DNA from: Mycolicibacterium iranicum
Lineage (GTDB): Bacteria; Actinomycetota; Actinomycetes; Mycobacteriales; Mycobacteriaceae
Direction of reading: 5' to 3'
DNA: 64,000 nt
NCBI RefSeq assembly: GCF_001650495.1
Contig: NZ_LWCS01000065.1
Span: 1 to 64,000 of the forward strand
Shown here: in pieces, positions 17,050 to 26,200 of the stretch
Layout of the letters: every line of letters begins with the position of its first letter
Position numbering within the stretch: position 1 is the first letter of the stretch
Made by a program: the position numbers and the translations under genes
Notes under the pieces: generated by a model
Database searches by the model: none
Seen by the model: the letters and a program-made list of their open reading frames with translations, nothing else
Told to the model about the DNA's origin: nothing

Positions 17050-18657
17050 TCACACCATTCCGTTGATCACGAACTGCGACAGCTGTTTTCCGCTCTTCCC
17101 GTCATAGGCGTGTACCGTGCAGACCAGGCACGAGTCGAAGCTGCGCGCGACATGACCGAGCTCCACGGGATCCTCGGGGTCGACGATGGGTGAACCGACG
17201 AGCGCCCGCTCGATCGGGCCGAGAACGTCCTCACCGTCACGGGGACCGATGTTCCACGCCGTCGGGGTGACCACCTGGTAGTTCTTGATCTTGTTGTCCT
17301 CGATGACGATCCAGTCGGCCAACGCACCGCGGGCCGCCTCGGTGGCACCGAATCCTCTGCCCTCCGCGTGCTCGGTGGGCTTGGTGTAGAAGCTCTCCTT
17401 CAGGTCGAGCTGATCGAGCCACGTGCGCGCCCAGTGGTAGTACTTGGGGGCTTCGTGCATCCGGGCGAGCTGGCGCACCAGCACACTGGGCCCGATCTTG
17501 TCCATGATGTCGGCGAACAGTGGATCGTTGTCCTGATGCGGGGCGGCGTTCGGCCCGGCGGCAGCCATCCGGCGGGCCAGCGGGCCCGCCTCCAACGGAA
17601 TATGGCCCAGCTCACCGACCGCGTAGCGCGGAGATTTCGCCCAGCTGTACTTGCCTTGTTTCCTGCCGGCCTCGGGGTCGATAGGGATGGTCTCCCCCTC
17701 GAACGGGTGCAGCGGCCGCGAGCCCTCGTAGAACGAATGGGTGGTGTCTTCCCACACATTCGCTTGGTCGAACTCGTACCACTGTCCCTTCGCGTACACG
17801 CCGGACCGGCCGATGAGCGCGGCGTTGCGGCCATCGATGGTCGGGTTCTCGTACAGCGCGGGATCGAAATAGGTTCCGGTGGCGAGGTAGTTGCCGACGC
17901 CCTGCCCGTACTTGTCCAGGCCCACATCGAGGCAGTAGCGGATGAAGAAACCGCAGTCGCTGTTGTATTGCGACTCGTTCTCATCGATCCACTCCAGGAC
18001 GTCGTCCCAGGTCTTGTTCTCCAGCCAGCGTTCGACACTACAACCCAGCCATTGCTTTTCGAGCCAGTTGTCCTTCCAGTGCTCGAGGATGGCGGTCGCC
18101 CGGGTGACGTCGGACAGCGTGGGGGCGCTCATCACTCCGCCGGGCACCATGAAGCTCGAATGCGGCCACTGACCACCGAAGATCGCGTACACCTCGACGG
18201 GTTTGGACGAAAGCACCACGCCCGGTTGGTAACTCGTTCCCACGTACGGTGCGAATCGGCGCACAGCCTCGTCGTACAGCGCGGACTTCGCGTAGTTCTT
18301 GTTGGTCAGATCGATGGCGAACAGGGCATAGAAGTAGCGCGGAATGGACTGCAGCGTCTCTGCGGCCTGACAGATGTTGCGGACCAACGTGGCATTCGGC
18401 GGCATGTGGGTACGCCAGGCGGTATCGAGGGCGTACGCCGACTTGTACAGGTGGCTGCCCCCGCAGATTCCGCAGATGCGAGGGCAGACGATCAGACCGG
18501 CTTGGGGGTCCTTGCCACGAAGGATGATCTCGAAGCCGCGGAACATCGCCGCCTCGGTCCAGGCCGAGGTGACGACGCCGTCGTCGATGGTGACGCGGAC
18601 GTCGAGGTCACCCTCGACGCGGCCCAACGGGCTGACGTAGAGGTCTAGCGCGGTCAT
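17050..18657 (-). CDS. hucL: HucL, large subunit of group 2a-like [NiFe]-hydrogenase
   Basis: This 535-aa protein has the L1 motif RICGICGGSH (Cys62, Cys65) and the L2 motif DSCLVCTVH (Cys510, Cys513, His516), which ligate the NiFe(CN)2CO centre. The 19 residues after His516 are the C-terminal extension expected to be cleaved by the adjacent protease. With HucS it oxidises H2 in the cytoplasm and feeds menaquinone; the M. smegmatis homologue works at atmospheric H2 levels. The start is ATG 18657, with GAGAGGA upstream; longer in-frame starts overlap hucS and lack similarity. It sits 50 bases after hucS. Confidence 0.96.
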   Translation of the reverse strand: MTALDLYVSPLGRVEGDLDVRVTIDDGVVTSAWTEAAMFRGFEIILRGKDPQAGLIVCPRICGICGGSHLYKSAYALDTAWRTHMPPNATLVRNICQAAETLQSIPRYFYALFAIDLTNKNYAKSALYDEAVRRFAPYVGTSYQPGVVLSSKPVEVYAIFGGQWPHSSFMVPGGVMSAPTLSDVTRATAILEHWKDNWLEKQWLGCSVERWLENKTWDDVLEWIDENESQYNSDCGFFIRYCLDVGLDKYGQGVGNYLATGTYFDPALYENPTIDGRNAALIGRSGVYAKGQWYEFDQANVWEDTTHSFYEGSRPLHPFEGETIPIDPEAGRKQGKYSWAKSPRYAVGELGHIPLEAGPLARRMAAAGPNAAPHQDNDPLFADIMDKIGPSVLVRQLARMHEAPKYYHWARTWLDQLDLKESFYTKPTEHAEGRGFGATEAARGALADWIVIEDNKIKNYQVVTPTAWNIGPRDGEDVLGPIERALVGSPIVDPEDPVELGHVARSFDSCLVCTVHAYDGKSGKQLSQFVINGMV

Positions 18658-18707
18658 GAACGGTCCTCTCGGAGATGCGGATTGACGGTGCTGACGGGAC
18701 TGACCCG

Positions 18708-19679
18708 CTACACCACGAACATGTCTTCCTTGGACCACTGCGGCGCGGCAATCCGGGCCGCGGCGGCGTGCGCCATGTATGTCAGGTGGTCGGTACCTTC
18801 GGGCACCTCCCTGGGGATCATCCCGCTGACTTTCTGAGTCTTGAAGACCGTGCCGGGCGCGAGGTCGAAATGCGGGAACTCCGGCTCGGTGCACCCCAGG
18901 CACGGCATGCCGGCGCGGGTCTTCGACGACTGCCTGTTCCACAGGATCCTGTTGCACGGCGAGTGCGTCATCGGCCCGCGGCAACCGAACTCGTAGAACA
19001 GGCAGCCGGTGCGCGTGCCTTCACCGAACGACATCGTGGATTGCTTGTACTCGAAGAACTGCACTCGGGTACAACCAGTTTGGGTGAAGGTCTTGAAGAA
19101 CGTCTCAGGTCGGTGCAGATCGTCGAGCGTGATGTCACCGGCTCGTCCCGTGGCAAGCGCCACCAGGATCTGGGTGATCCAGTCGGGGTGCGCGGGGCAG
19201 CCGGGGATATTGATGACCGGCAGTCCCATCTTGGACCGGAAGTCCTCCCCGAGGTATCCGCCCCTGGCGCGCTTGTGGAATTGCAGGCCGGTGGATCCCG
19301 AGGGGTTGGGTTCCATCGCCGGGATTCCCCCGAAGCAGGCGCAGTCGCCGATCGCCACCACGATCTGGGCGGCGGAGGCGAGGTCGTCGACCCAGTCCTT
19401 CATCGGCCGGTCGGCGAAGATGTCCATACGACCGGTGCCGTTGGGGGCTTCGATGACGGTGCCCTCGAACACGAAGATGTCCAGGGCGCGCTCACCGTTC
19501 ACGCAGTCCCAGAACAGCTTCTGGGCGTTCTTACCGAGCTCGAGGCCGAGCGAGGGATGCCAGAGCAGATCCAGTCCGAAGTCGACGATGAGGTCGACGA
19601 CGTTCGGTTCGTCGGCGTTGAGGAACGACATGGTGTTCCCACTGCACGCACCGCCCTGGAACCAGAGAACGGAAGCCAT
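18708..19679 (-). CDS. hucS: HucS, iron-sulfur small subunit of the hydrogenase
   Basis: This 323-aa protein starts at ATG 19679 with GAGAGGA upstream and has no twin-arginine signal, so it stays in the cytoplasm. Ligands of three clusters are visible. Proximal: Cys12, Cys113, Cys161, with Asn15 where the second Cys of CxxC normally is. Distal: Cys203, Cys226, Cys233, with Gln200 where His is usual. Medial: Cys242, Cys260, Cys263. Each cluster therefore has three Cys, fitting the all-[3Fe-4S] relay reported for Huc of M. smegmatis. It passes electrons from the HucL active site toward quinone. A longer frame to 19856 is rejected on length and composition. Confidence 0.95.
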   Translation of the reverse strand: MASVLWFQGGACSGNTMSFLNADEPNVVDLIVDFGLDLLWHPSLGLELGKNAQKLFWDCVNGERALDIFVFEGTVIEAPNGTGRMDIFADRPMKDWVDDLASAAQIVVAIGDCACFGGIPAMEPNPSGSTGLQFHKRARGGYLGEDFRSKMGLPVINIPGCPAHPDWITQILVALATGRAGDITLDDLHRPETFFKTFTQTGCTRVQFFEYKQSTMSFGEGTRTGCLFYEFGCRGPMTHSPCNRILWNRQSSKTRAGMPCLGCTEPEFPHFDLAPGTVFKTQKVSGMIPREVPEGTDHLTYMAHAAAARIAAPQWSKEDMFVV

Positions 19680-19765
19680 CGGAAATCCTCTCGCACGAGC
19701 GACGAATGCCGTGAGCGGCGGTCGCGTATTTGTTTGTGGTGAAATGCAATTCAGGCTCTTCGAGA

Positions 19766-20317
19766 CTATTCGGGTAGTTGGCGCCCGAACGCGCGCGCGA
19801 CGTGGATGAGAAATCCGAGACCGCGGTTGATGTCTCTGTCCTTGCTCACCCGCCACAGTCCGAACAGGCCCTTCGGCCGGTCCGGGTGGGCGTGCGCGGC
19901 GCGTTCCCCCTCGACGAGCGCGGCGCCGATGTCGGCGAGCACCTCGGCCGCCCTGGGGTCGGCCAGTGGCGAATGCAGCAGTTTGTTCAGCACCGGCATC
20001 GTGTCGACGAGGGCCCGGGTCAGGCCCGCCAGGCTCACCACGAGTGACGACACGTCGATCGACCCGAACTCAGCCCTCGCCTGACTCAGGCCGGGTAGCG
20101 ACGCCGCGGGTCCCCTCAGTTCACCGACGGCCGACGATAGAGATTCGCTGATCTCGTCGCCGCGCCGGACCATCCCGTCGAGGCCGACGACGAGCACAGC
20201 GAGCAGATCCGCGTGATCGAGCAGGGCATTCAACGACGCAGCGACCGCGGGATCCTCGAGGCGCTCGCGGAGGAGGTCCGCCGGCGATGCCTCGACCACA
20301 TGACCGTTTGCCACCAT
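19766..20317 (-). CDS. hucM: HucM-like DUF1641 protein, hydrogenase membrane stalk
   Basis: This 183-aa protein starts at ATG 20317 with a perfect AGGAGG. It is the first gene of the huc operon, immediately before hucS, the position of hucM in M. smegmatis. It is largely helical. An apolar stretch (ALLDHADLLAVLVVGLDG) is followed by amphipathic helices, and a C-terminal segment holds the GLGFLIHVARAFG block typical of DUF1641 proteins. In the published Huc structure HucM forms the central scaffold and stalk that carries quinone to HucS, as I recall. Identification rests on gene order, size and family pattern rather than alignment. Confidence 0.82.
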   Translation of the reverse strand: MVANGHVVEASPADLLRERLEDPAVAASLNALLDHADLLAVLVVGLDGMVRRGDEISESLSSAVGELRGPAASLPGLSQARAEFGSIDVSSLVVSLAGLTRALVDTMPVLNKLLHSPLADPRAAEVLADIGAALVEGERAAHAHPDRPKGLFGLWRVSKDRDINRGLGFLIHVARAFGRQLPE

Positions 20318-20366
20318 GCGACCTCCTGCACTGAATCGGGTGGGGTGCACCCGGGACGGTCAGAGC

Positions 20367-20385
20367 TTCCGAGGGGCTGGCGGAA
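20367..20385. promoter_or_regulatory. Inverted repeat upstream of hucM
   Basis: TTCCG and CGGAA arms flank a 9-bp spacer 50-70 bases upstream of the hucM start, in the region shared with the divergent AraC-type regulator. It is a candidate operator for hydrogenase control. The 268-bp region 20318-20584 otherwise shows no gene I can support, and promoter boxes are not clear. Short arms mean it could be chance. Confidence 0.25.
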
Positions 20386-20584
20386 ACTGTGGCCGCAATC
20401 ACAAACTAGCGACCAGGTCGCCGCATGCCTATCGTTTTCGCGCAACAGCTGTCAGGATTGCGAAGACCTCAGCGCGTTGGTGCGCGCACAGATGTCAGGA
20501 GACTTGCGTGTTCGCCGCGGACTACTCTGCCGATGCTTCGCCGCGGTCCCTGACACGTGCGGACGGTGCGATCGGCCCGAACCG

Positions 20585-21646
20585 ATGTCACGGCTGACCC
20601 GCCTGGGCTACATCGATGTGCGCCGCACCACCAAACCGGTTCGGCGCAAGGTGCGGTCGCGCGGTGTACCGCCTGCTCTGGCGGATCACGAGATCTTCTA
20701 TACCGAGAATGAGACGGAAGCAGCGCGTCTCATGGGCAAGGCGCTGGCCCCGCTGAGCCTGACGGTGGTTCCAGAAGGGGCGGCCGGGTTTGCTGCGACG
20801 ATGCACGGCGTTCGGCTCCGCAACGTGAGCATGCTGTACCTCGACGCACATGTGGCCGCAACCGTCGACATTCCAGTACTCGGGCAGTATTTCGCGGTGC
20901 ACATGCCGATGAACGGACGCGCCATCGTCGAGCACCGCGGACGGACATTCGAGTCCAACACCCTGCGCGCCCTGGTGACCACTCCCGGGGTTCCGCTGCG
21001 TATCGCGCTCGACTACGACTCGCCCCAGTTACTGATCCGCATCGAGGAGCGCGCGATGGCCGCACACCTGACACGGCTGCTCGGACGCAGACTCAACCGC
21101 CCACTGGCCTTCGAACCCGAATTCGATCTGGCGACCGAAGCCGCCATGCGGTGGCACACGGCGGTGCAGCTGATCCACACCGAGGTATTCCATCCGGGTT
21201 CGTTGATACAGCGCGGTCAGGGCATCGGCGCCGTGGAAGAACTGGTGATGAGCAGTCTGCTCCAGCTTCAGCCGTCGAACTATCACGAGGAGTTGCTGCA
21301 GCCACCGCGGCCGGACCAACGGCGCGCAGTCGTCCAGAACGCGATGAACTACGTCGACGACCATCTCGCCGAGCGCATCACGATGGAGGCGATCGCCAAG
21401 GCAGTGCACATGAGCGTGCGGTCGATCCAGCAGGGCTTCCGCGAGGAACTCGGCATCACCCCGATGACGTACGTCCGGGAGCGCAGGCTGGAGCGCGTCC
21501 ACGAGGAACTGGCCGACGCCATCCCCTCGGACGGCGTGACGGTGACCGCGGTCGCCGAGCGGTGGGGCTTTCATCATCTGGGCAGTTTCGCGGTCGAGTA
21601 CCGCAAGCGATGGGGCGAGGCGCCGTCGGAGACGCTACGCAGGTAG
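20585..21646 (+). CDS. AraC-family transcriptional regulator divergent from huc operon
   Basis: This protein is 353 aa from ATG 20585 (an in-frame ATG at 20492 would add 31 residues). Residues about 30-200 resemble the AraC_binding_2 sensor domain (EIFYTENETEAARLMG). The C-terminal about 100 residues hold two helix-turn-helix motifs of the AraC/XylS type (ITMEAIAKAVHMSVRSIQQGF, then a second HTH ending WGFHHLGSFAVEYRKRWGEAPS). Divergent placement next to hucM suggests it controls the hydrogenase operon, but this is context only; the family often senses small aromatic or carbon compounds. Its 3' end overlaps the convergent ROK gene by 12 bases. Confidence 0.88.
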   Translation: MSRLTRLGYIDVRRTTKPVRRKVRSRGVPPALADHEIFYTENETEAARLMGKALAPLSLTVVPEGAAGFAATMHGVRLRNVSMLYLDAHVAATVDIPVLGQYFAVHMPMNGRAIVEHRGRTFESNTLRALVTTPGVPLRIALDYDSPQLLIRIEERAMAAHLTRLLGRRLNRPLAFEPEFDLATEAAMRWHTAVQLIHTEVFHPGSLIQRGQGIGAVEELVMSSLLQLQPSNYHEELLQPPRPDQRRAVVQNAMNYVDDHLAERITMEAIAKAVHMSVRSIQQGFREELGITPMTYVRERRLERVHEELADAIPSDGVTVTAVAERWGFHHLGSFAVEYRKRWGEAPSETLRR

Positions 21647-22582
21647 CGCGTCGACCGGGCCCGCTCTCCCGTCACCGGGAGCCGCCGCCAGCGCGGCGGC
21701 GCCCACCAGACCGGCATCGCCGCCAAGCTCGGCGGGCTTCACCCGCAGGCCGCGAATGAACTCAAGGCCCGAATACGTTGCCAGCGCCTCGCGCAGCGGA
21801 TCGAACAGGACCGCGCCCGATTTCGCGACCCCGCCTCCGACGACGACGAGATCGAGGTCGCACACCGCAGCCACCGACGCGATCATCCGCGCGATCGCGT
21901 CAGCGCCCCGCACGAACGCCCGCACCGCCACCTCGTCGCCGCGTCCGGCGGCCTCGGCGAGCTCTTTGGCATCCGCCTCCGGCGGCGCGGCCCAGCCGTG
22001 CGCGCGGGCCCACTGTGCCAGATGCGGTCCCGACGCGACGGTCTCGACGCATCCGCGCCCGCCGCATGTGCAGAGCGCGCCGTCCGGTTCGACGATTACG
22101 TGTCCGACGTGCCCCGCGTTGCCGGTGCGGCCGTGGAACGGCGATCCGTCGAGAACCAGGCCGCCCCCGATGCCTGTGGACACCACCATCCCGAGCATGA
22201 AGCGGGCACCGCGGCCCGCACCCCGCCAGCGTTCCCCGAGCGCCATACACAGTCCGTCGCCGCCGAGGCGCACCGGCAGGCCGGTGGTGTCGGCCACCCG
22301 GTCGACGATCGGGAAGTGCATCCACTCGGTGATGTTGATCGGGCTGACTGTCCCGTTGGGGACGTCGATCGGGCCGGCCGAGGCGATGCCGACGGCGGTC
22401 ACCGGGCGGTCTGCCGCGGCCAGGGTTTCGGACAGCAGCGCCGCCGCCGCGCCCCAGACCGTCTCGGCGTCACCCTCGGGGGTGGGCAATTGCGCACGGT
22501 GTGACAGGGTGCCGTCGGCGTCGACGAGTCCGGCGGCGATCTTGGTGCCGCCGACGTCGAGCGCCAGAGTCAGCCCGCTCAT
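21635..22582 (-). CDS. ROK-family sugar kinase
   Basis: This 315-aa protein has the phosphate-binding LDVGGTKIAAG motif at the N-terminus. The ROK signature region includes STGIGGGLVLDG. The zinc site is GHVGH followed by CTCGGRGCVE, with the usual spacing of ROK kinases. It probably phosphorylates glucose or a related hexose. M. tuberculosis Rv0650 occupies the equivalent position next to the mannosidase gene. The start ATG 22582 lies within the first copy of a 32-bp tandem repeat, and the repeat could be read as an alternative upstream start at 22606. It is co-directional with the GH38 genes. Confidence 0.92.
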   Translation of the reverse strand: MSGLTLALDVGGTKIAAGLVDADGTLSHRAQLPTPEGDAETVWGAAAALLSETLAAADRPVTAVGIASAGPIDVPNGTVSPINITEWMHFPIVDRVADTTGLPVRLGGDGLCMALGERWRGAGRGARFMLGMVVSTGIGGGLVLDGSPFHGRTGNAGHVGHVIVEPDGALCTCGGRGCVETVASGPHLAQWARAHGWAAPPEADAKELAEAAGRGDEVAVRAFVRGADAIARMIASVAAVCDLDLVVVGGGVAKSGAVLFDPLREALATYSGLEFIRGLRVKPAELGGDAGLVGAAALAAAPGDGRAGPVDALPA

Positions 22583-22649
22583 CAGTTCCGTCTCTTCTTC
22601 GCGCAAGCGCTCATCAGGTCCGTCTCTTCTTCGCGCAAGCGCTCATCAG
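22577..22649. repeat. 32-bp tandem repeat at the ROK kinase start
   Basis: A 32-bp unit (GCTCATCAG, then GTCCGTCTCTTCTTCGCGCAAGC) is present 2.3 times, starting at 22577, 22609 and 22641. It spans the ROK start codon and the upstream gene's stop. The core cttcgcgcaagcgctcatca also occurs between rplK and rplA at 37731-37750. In one frame each unit on the minus strand reads ATG AGC GCT TGC GCG AAG, encoding Met-Ser-Ala-Cys-Ala-Lys. It looks like a local duplication of a dispersed intergenic element. Confidence 0.85.
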
Positions 22650-23245
22650 TGCCTGTGGGTGTTGTCGGGCTGGCGCGGATCGCCGGGATGCTCGAATCCG
22701 TCGGCCAGCGTGACGAGTTCGGCGCAGCGGGCGTCGAGCCATCTGCGGTACTGCCGCCGACGAGCGGCAGCCAGCAGGTGGGCGGTGATGTCGGCCCGGA
22801 CGACTTCGAGATCGGGCGGGGCTACGGCGCGCCGCCAGCCTCCCACGCCCCCTTCGGCCTTGGCGAACCTGTCCGGGTTCCGCGCGTGATAGGCGCTCAC
22901 CTGGTCATCACTGATCTCGACGTCCGCAGTGACGGCCGCGAACACAGCCCTCCCGTGCGGGTCGGCCAGCGTGGACGCCGCGATGCTGCCGATCTCCAGG
23001 CGCGCGACCGCATCCGACAACAGCTCGGCTTCCGTGGGCACGGGACCGTGAGTGCCTCGGGTGGCTGCGATGACCCGCTCGGCCACGAGAACCTGTGTGA
23101 GCCAACGGCGCAACTGCCTGGCTTCACTCGTGCCTGGTCGGGGTAGGGCGTGCTCGCGACCCCCGGCCCGGATCTCCCGCTCGCGGGCATCAACCTCGGC
23201 GACCGTGACGACGTCGGCTCCGACGTAGGCGGCCACCGCGCTCAC
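22646..23245 (-). CDS. Conserved mycobacterial protein at the Rv0649 position
   Basis: This 199-aa protein starts at GTG 23245, coupled to the mannosidase stop by GTGA. In M. tuberculosis the corresponding gene is annotated fabD2 (malonyl-CoA acyltransferase), as I recall, but I see no GxSxG acyltransferase motif here. It is mostly helical, with a basic/acidic N-terminus and a segment (DDQVSAYHARNPDRF) resembling the SurA/PrsA-type foldase linker. Its function is unknown. The context (mannosidase upstream, sugar kinase downstream) suggests a role with glycan metabolism. The stop codon lies inside the third partial repeat copy. Confidence 0.78.
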   Translation of the reverse strand: MSAVAAYVGADVVTVAEVDAREREIRAGGREHALPRPGTSEARQLRRWLTQVLVAERVIAATRGTHGPVPTEAELLSDAVARLEIGSIAASTLADPHGRAVFAAVTADVEISDDQVSAYHARNPDRFAKAEGGVGGWRRAVAPPDLEVVRADITAHLLAAARRRQYRRWLDARCAELVTLADGFEHPGDPRQPDNTHRH

Positions 23246-26200
23246 GGCCGCACCGCCACCGCGACCGCCGGCGAGTAGACCAACTCCCCCGCGCATGCGA
23301 CCCGGATCAGCGCCCACCATTGTCCCGGCTCCGTCCACACCGGCGGGATGACGTCGAAGGCCAGTTCGACCGTGCCCCGCGCGGGAACGATTGCCCCGGA
23401 GATGTTGGGGCTCAACCACTCCCAGGTACCCCACGGGGAGATCAGATGAGCTTCGACGGTGAGGTCGGCGTAGGCGTCTGTGCCCACTTCGACGCTGAGC
23501 CGCGCGGTTTCCCCGGCGCGGACCTCGACTGCGACCGGCTCCCGCACCAGTGTGAGCAGCCGGTCGTCGTGGCGGCCCACCGAGATCACCGCGACGTCCT
23601 CGACCGTCTGATGCCACGACGCCGGAATAGCGCCGCCGGTGGCGGCCAGTTCTGCGAGCACCGGATACAAGCCCGGCGACGCCGACGCAGGCACGCCCAC
23701 GTCGACCGTCGATTCCAGGTAGTCACCCGGTGGGAGGACGAACGGCAGTTCGGTCACGTCGAGATCCCAGCCCTCGGGTGCGACGATCCGCACCCTGCCG
23801 TGCACGGCGGTGTCGGTGGCGTCACTGGCGGCGGTGAGTCGTAACGTGATCACCTCGTCGCCGGCGCCCTCCAGCCGGTGGGGATGCAGGTGGGCCACCG
23901 CGGGCAGCCCGCCCAGGGGGGCGGGGCCGCGATTGTGCAGCCAGTATCGCGCATAGAGCGGCTGCACGGGTTCGGCCTCGGGCCCGAGCGCGACCTGCTC
24001 GGCATCGAGCACCCGAGGGAGGTTCAGTTCTGTTCGCAGCGTGGCTATCTCGTATCCGTCGAGGCTCATGCGCGGCAAGTCCGTGTCGCGTGGATTCTCA
24101 ACGAGATCGAGCCGCCTCGGCGCGCAGATCTGCCGTAGACCTGACTGCACAGAGACGTCCGTGGCACGCCCCAGCGTCTCTACTACGCGCACGGTGACGC
24201 CGCCCGCGGGACCGGCATGGCCCGCGCTGCCCCGCGCGGTCGGGTTGCCGAAGGCTTTGAGGGCCCCAACCCGCACGGCCCGTTCCGGCTGTACCTCGAG
24301 CAGCGATCCCCACCGCGGTAGGCCCCCGCTGGTCGGATCGTGGTCGGCGACGACAGCAACCAGAGGCTGGTTGAATTCTCCACTGCGTGAAGGCACCTGG
24401 ATTTCGCGCCAACCACCGGACCCGGACACAACGGCGTAATCGAAGGTGTGGGTCCAGTGCTGCAGTTGGAAGTTCGACCCGTCGGGGTGAGTGCGCCGTG
24501 GCGGATCGATCCACGTGCCGGACGGCCATCCGGTGCACGACCGCATCAGCGAGATGTGCAGCGTGCCGTCGGCTTCGACAGCGAATCCGGGCACGCCTCG
24601 ATTGATCACTGCCACCGTGCGGGATTCGAACGGCGCGCCGGAGTCCTGATCGACATTCTGGTCGATGAAGATCTCCCCGTCGGCGAGGTCATCGATCAGC
24701 GACGAAACCGCCTCCGAGCCGACCACGAGTACCGGCAGAGCCGTCGGATCGCGAAGATCGGCCCCAGGCAGCCACACCTCCTGCAGCGGCCGGGCGGCGG
24801 GGATCCACGCCCGCTTCTCTGCCTCGACATTTCCGAGTATGGCTGCTGTGAAGGCATTGTCGCCGAGGCTGATTCGCACATCCGGAAGATTGGAGTCGAC
24901 CGACAGGTCACCGTAGCGAGGTGCGTGCGCCGCGGTACAGGTGGCCGTGACACCCACCCGCGCCAGTGCGGCGACGAGCTCGCCGACCGCAGGTTCCGTC
25001 CCGGTGGGCGAGATGACCTCGGCGACCGAGACGGCGCGCACGGCGCCGGAGCGGAAGCGCACCCGCAGCGCGGACGACAGGCCGAACCAGCCGTATGCGG
25101 GGTTGTCGAGCGTGTAGGGAAAGACAGCTGTGTCGACGGATTCGGGTGAGCCGGGCTGATGCAGCAGCGCGAAGCCACGTCCGATCACCGCGTCGCCGAC
25201 CTCGCAGACGGGCATTGCACCGGGCACAGGGCAGGGCCACCGAAGGCGCAACAACCGGTCGGCGCCGGTGAAGTCGTCGATGGTGGTGCGGCAGTCCACC
25301 CGGTCGATGCCCCGCCACAAAGTGAGCGTCTGCGTATATCGGAGCAGACCGGGCATCGAACCGGTGATCACGAGCCGTTCCCCCAGCTCGCTGCGGTAGG
25401 CGCGCACCGATGTCGCAGGATTCTGCGAGGACGTGACGACGGGCCCTTTCGGTAGCAGGTGCCAGGGCCCCTCTCCCGCGGAGGGATGTGCGGGGTATTC
25501 CTCGTAGACGGCCAACTCGTTGCCGATCCGCCCGTCGGCGATCAGTTCGTGCCCGCCCACCGACATCGAACTCACCCCGCCGCCCCGGGCCGCGTCGACC
25601 CGCAGACGGTGGCGCTCGTTGCTGATCTCGTCGCCTTCCACCGGCTCCCAGGTCGATGCCGAACCGTCCCGTAGCAGCCGGTAGGACTGCCATCCCGCCG
25701 ACGGCACGTCTGCAGCCAGCCAGGTCAGCGAGTGGCCGCCGTGCTCGGCGACGACGGCAACCTGCTGGCCGTCGTGGTCGACCACCCGTCCGGTGAAGGG
25801 CTGGTCCAGGTGCATCGTCACAACATCGGAACGACGGTGCGACAACGGGTTCCACACCACGACCGAGGCGTCCACCGCGCTCGAGAGCAGCGTCAGCGCA
25901 CGATCGCGAATGTCACGGCCCAGCTGCCAGGCGTCGCGCCACCCGGTGAGCAGATCGAGATAGACCTGGTCGGATTCCGATCCGGTGATCGCGTCGTGGT
26001 GGGCGCCGTAGGCCAGCTGCACCCACGATTTGGCCAGCGCGGCCTCGGGATACGTGGCGCCGGTGAGCAGGCTCGCGAACACCGCGAACTGTTCGGCCTC
26101 CAGCGTCACGTGCTCCGCCGCGCGGTTGGCCTGTTTGGTGTCGATGTAGGAGACGTCCTTGCCGGTGTAGATCGGATTCATGTCCCGGCTCTGCGGCGAC

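Noticed and set aside
17368-18648. Plus-strand frame opposite hucL
   Set aside because: Shadow of hucL; no family pattern.
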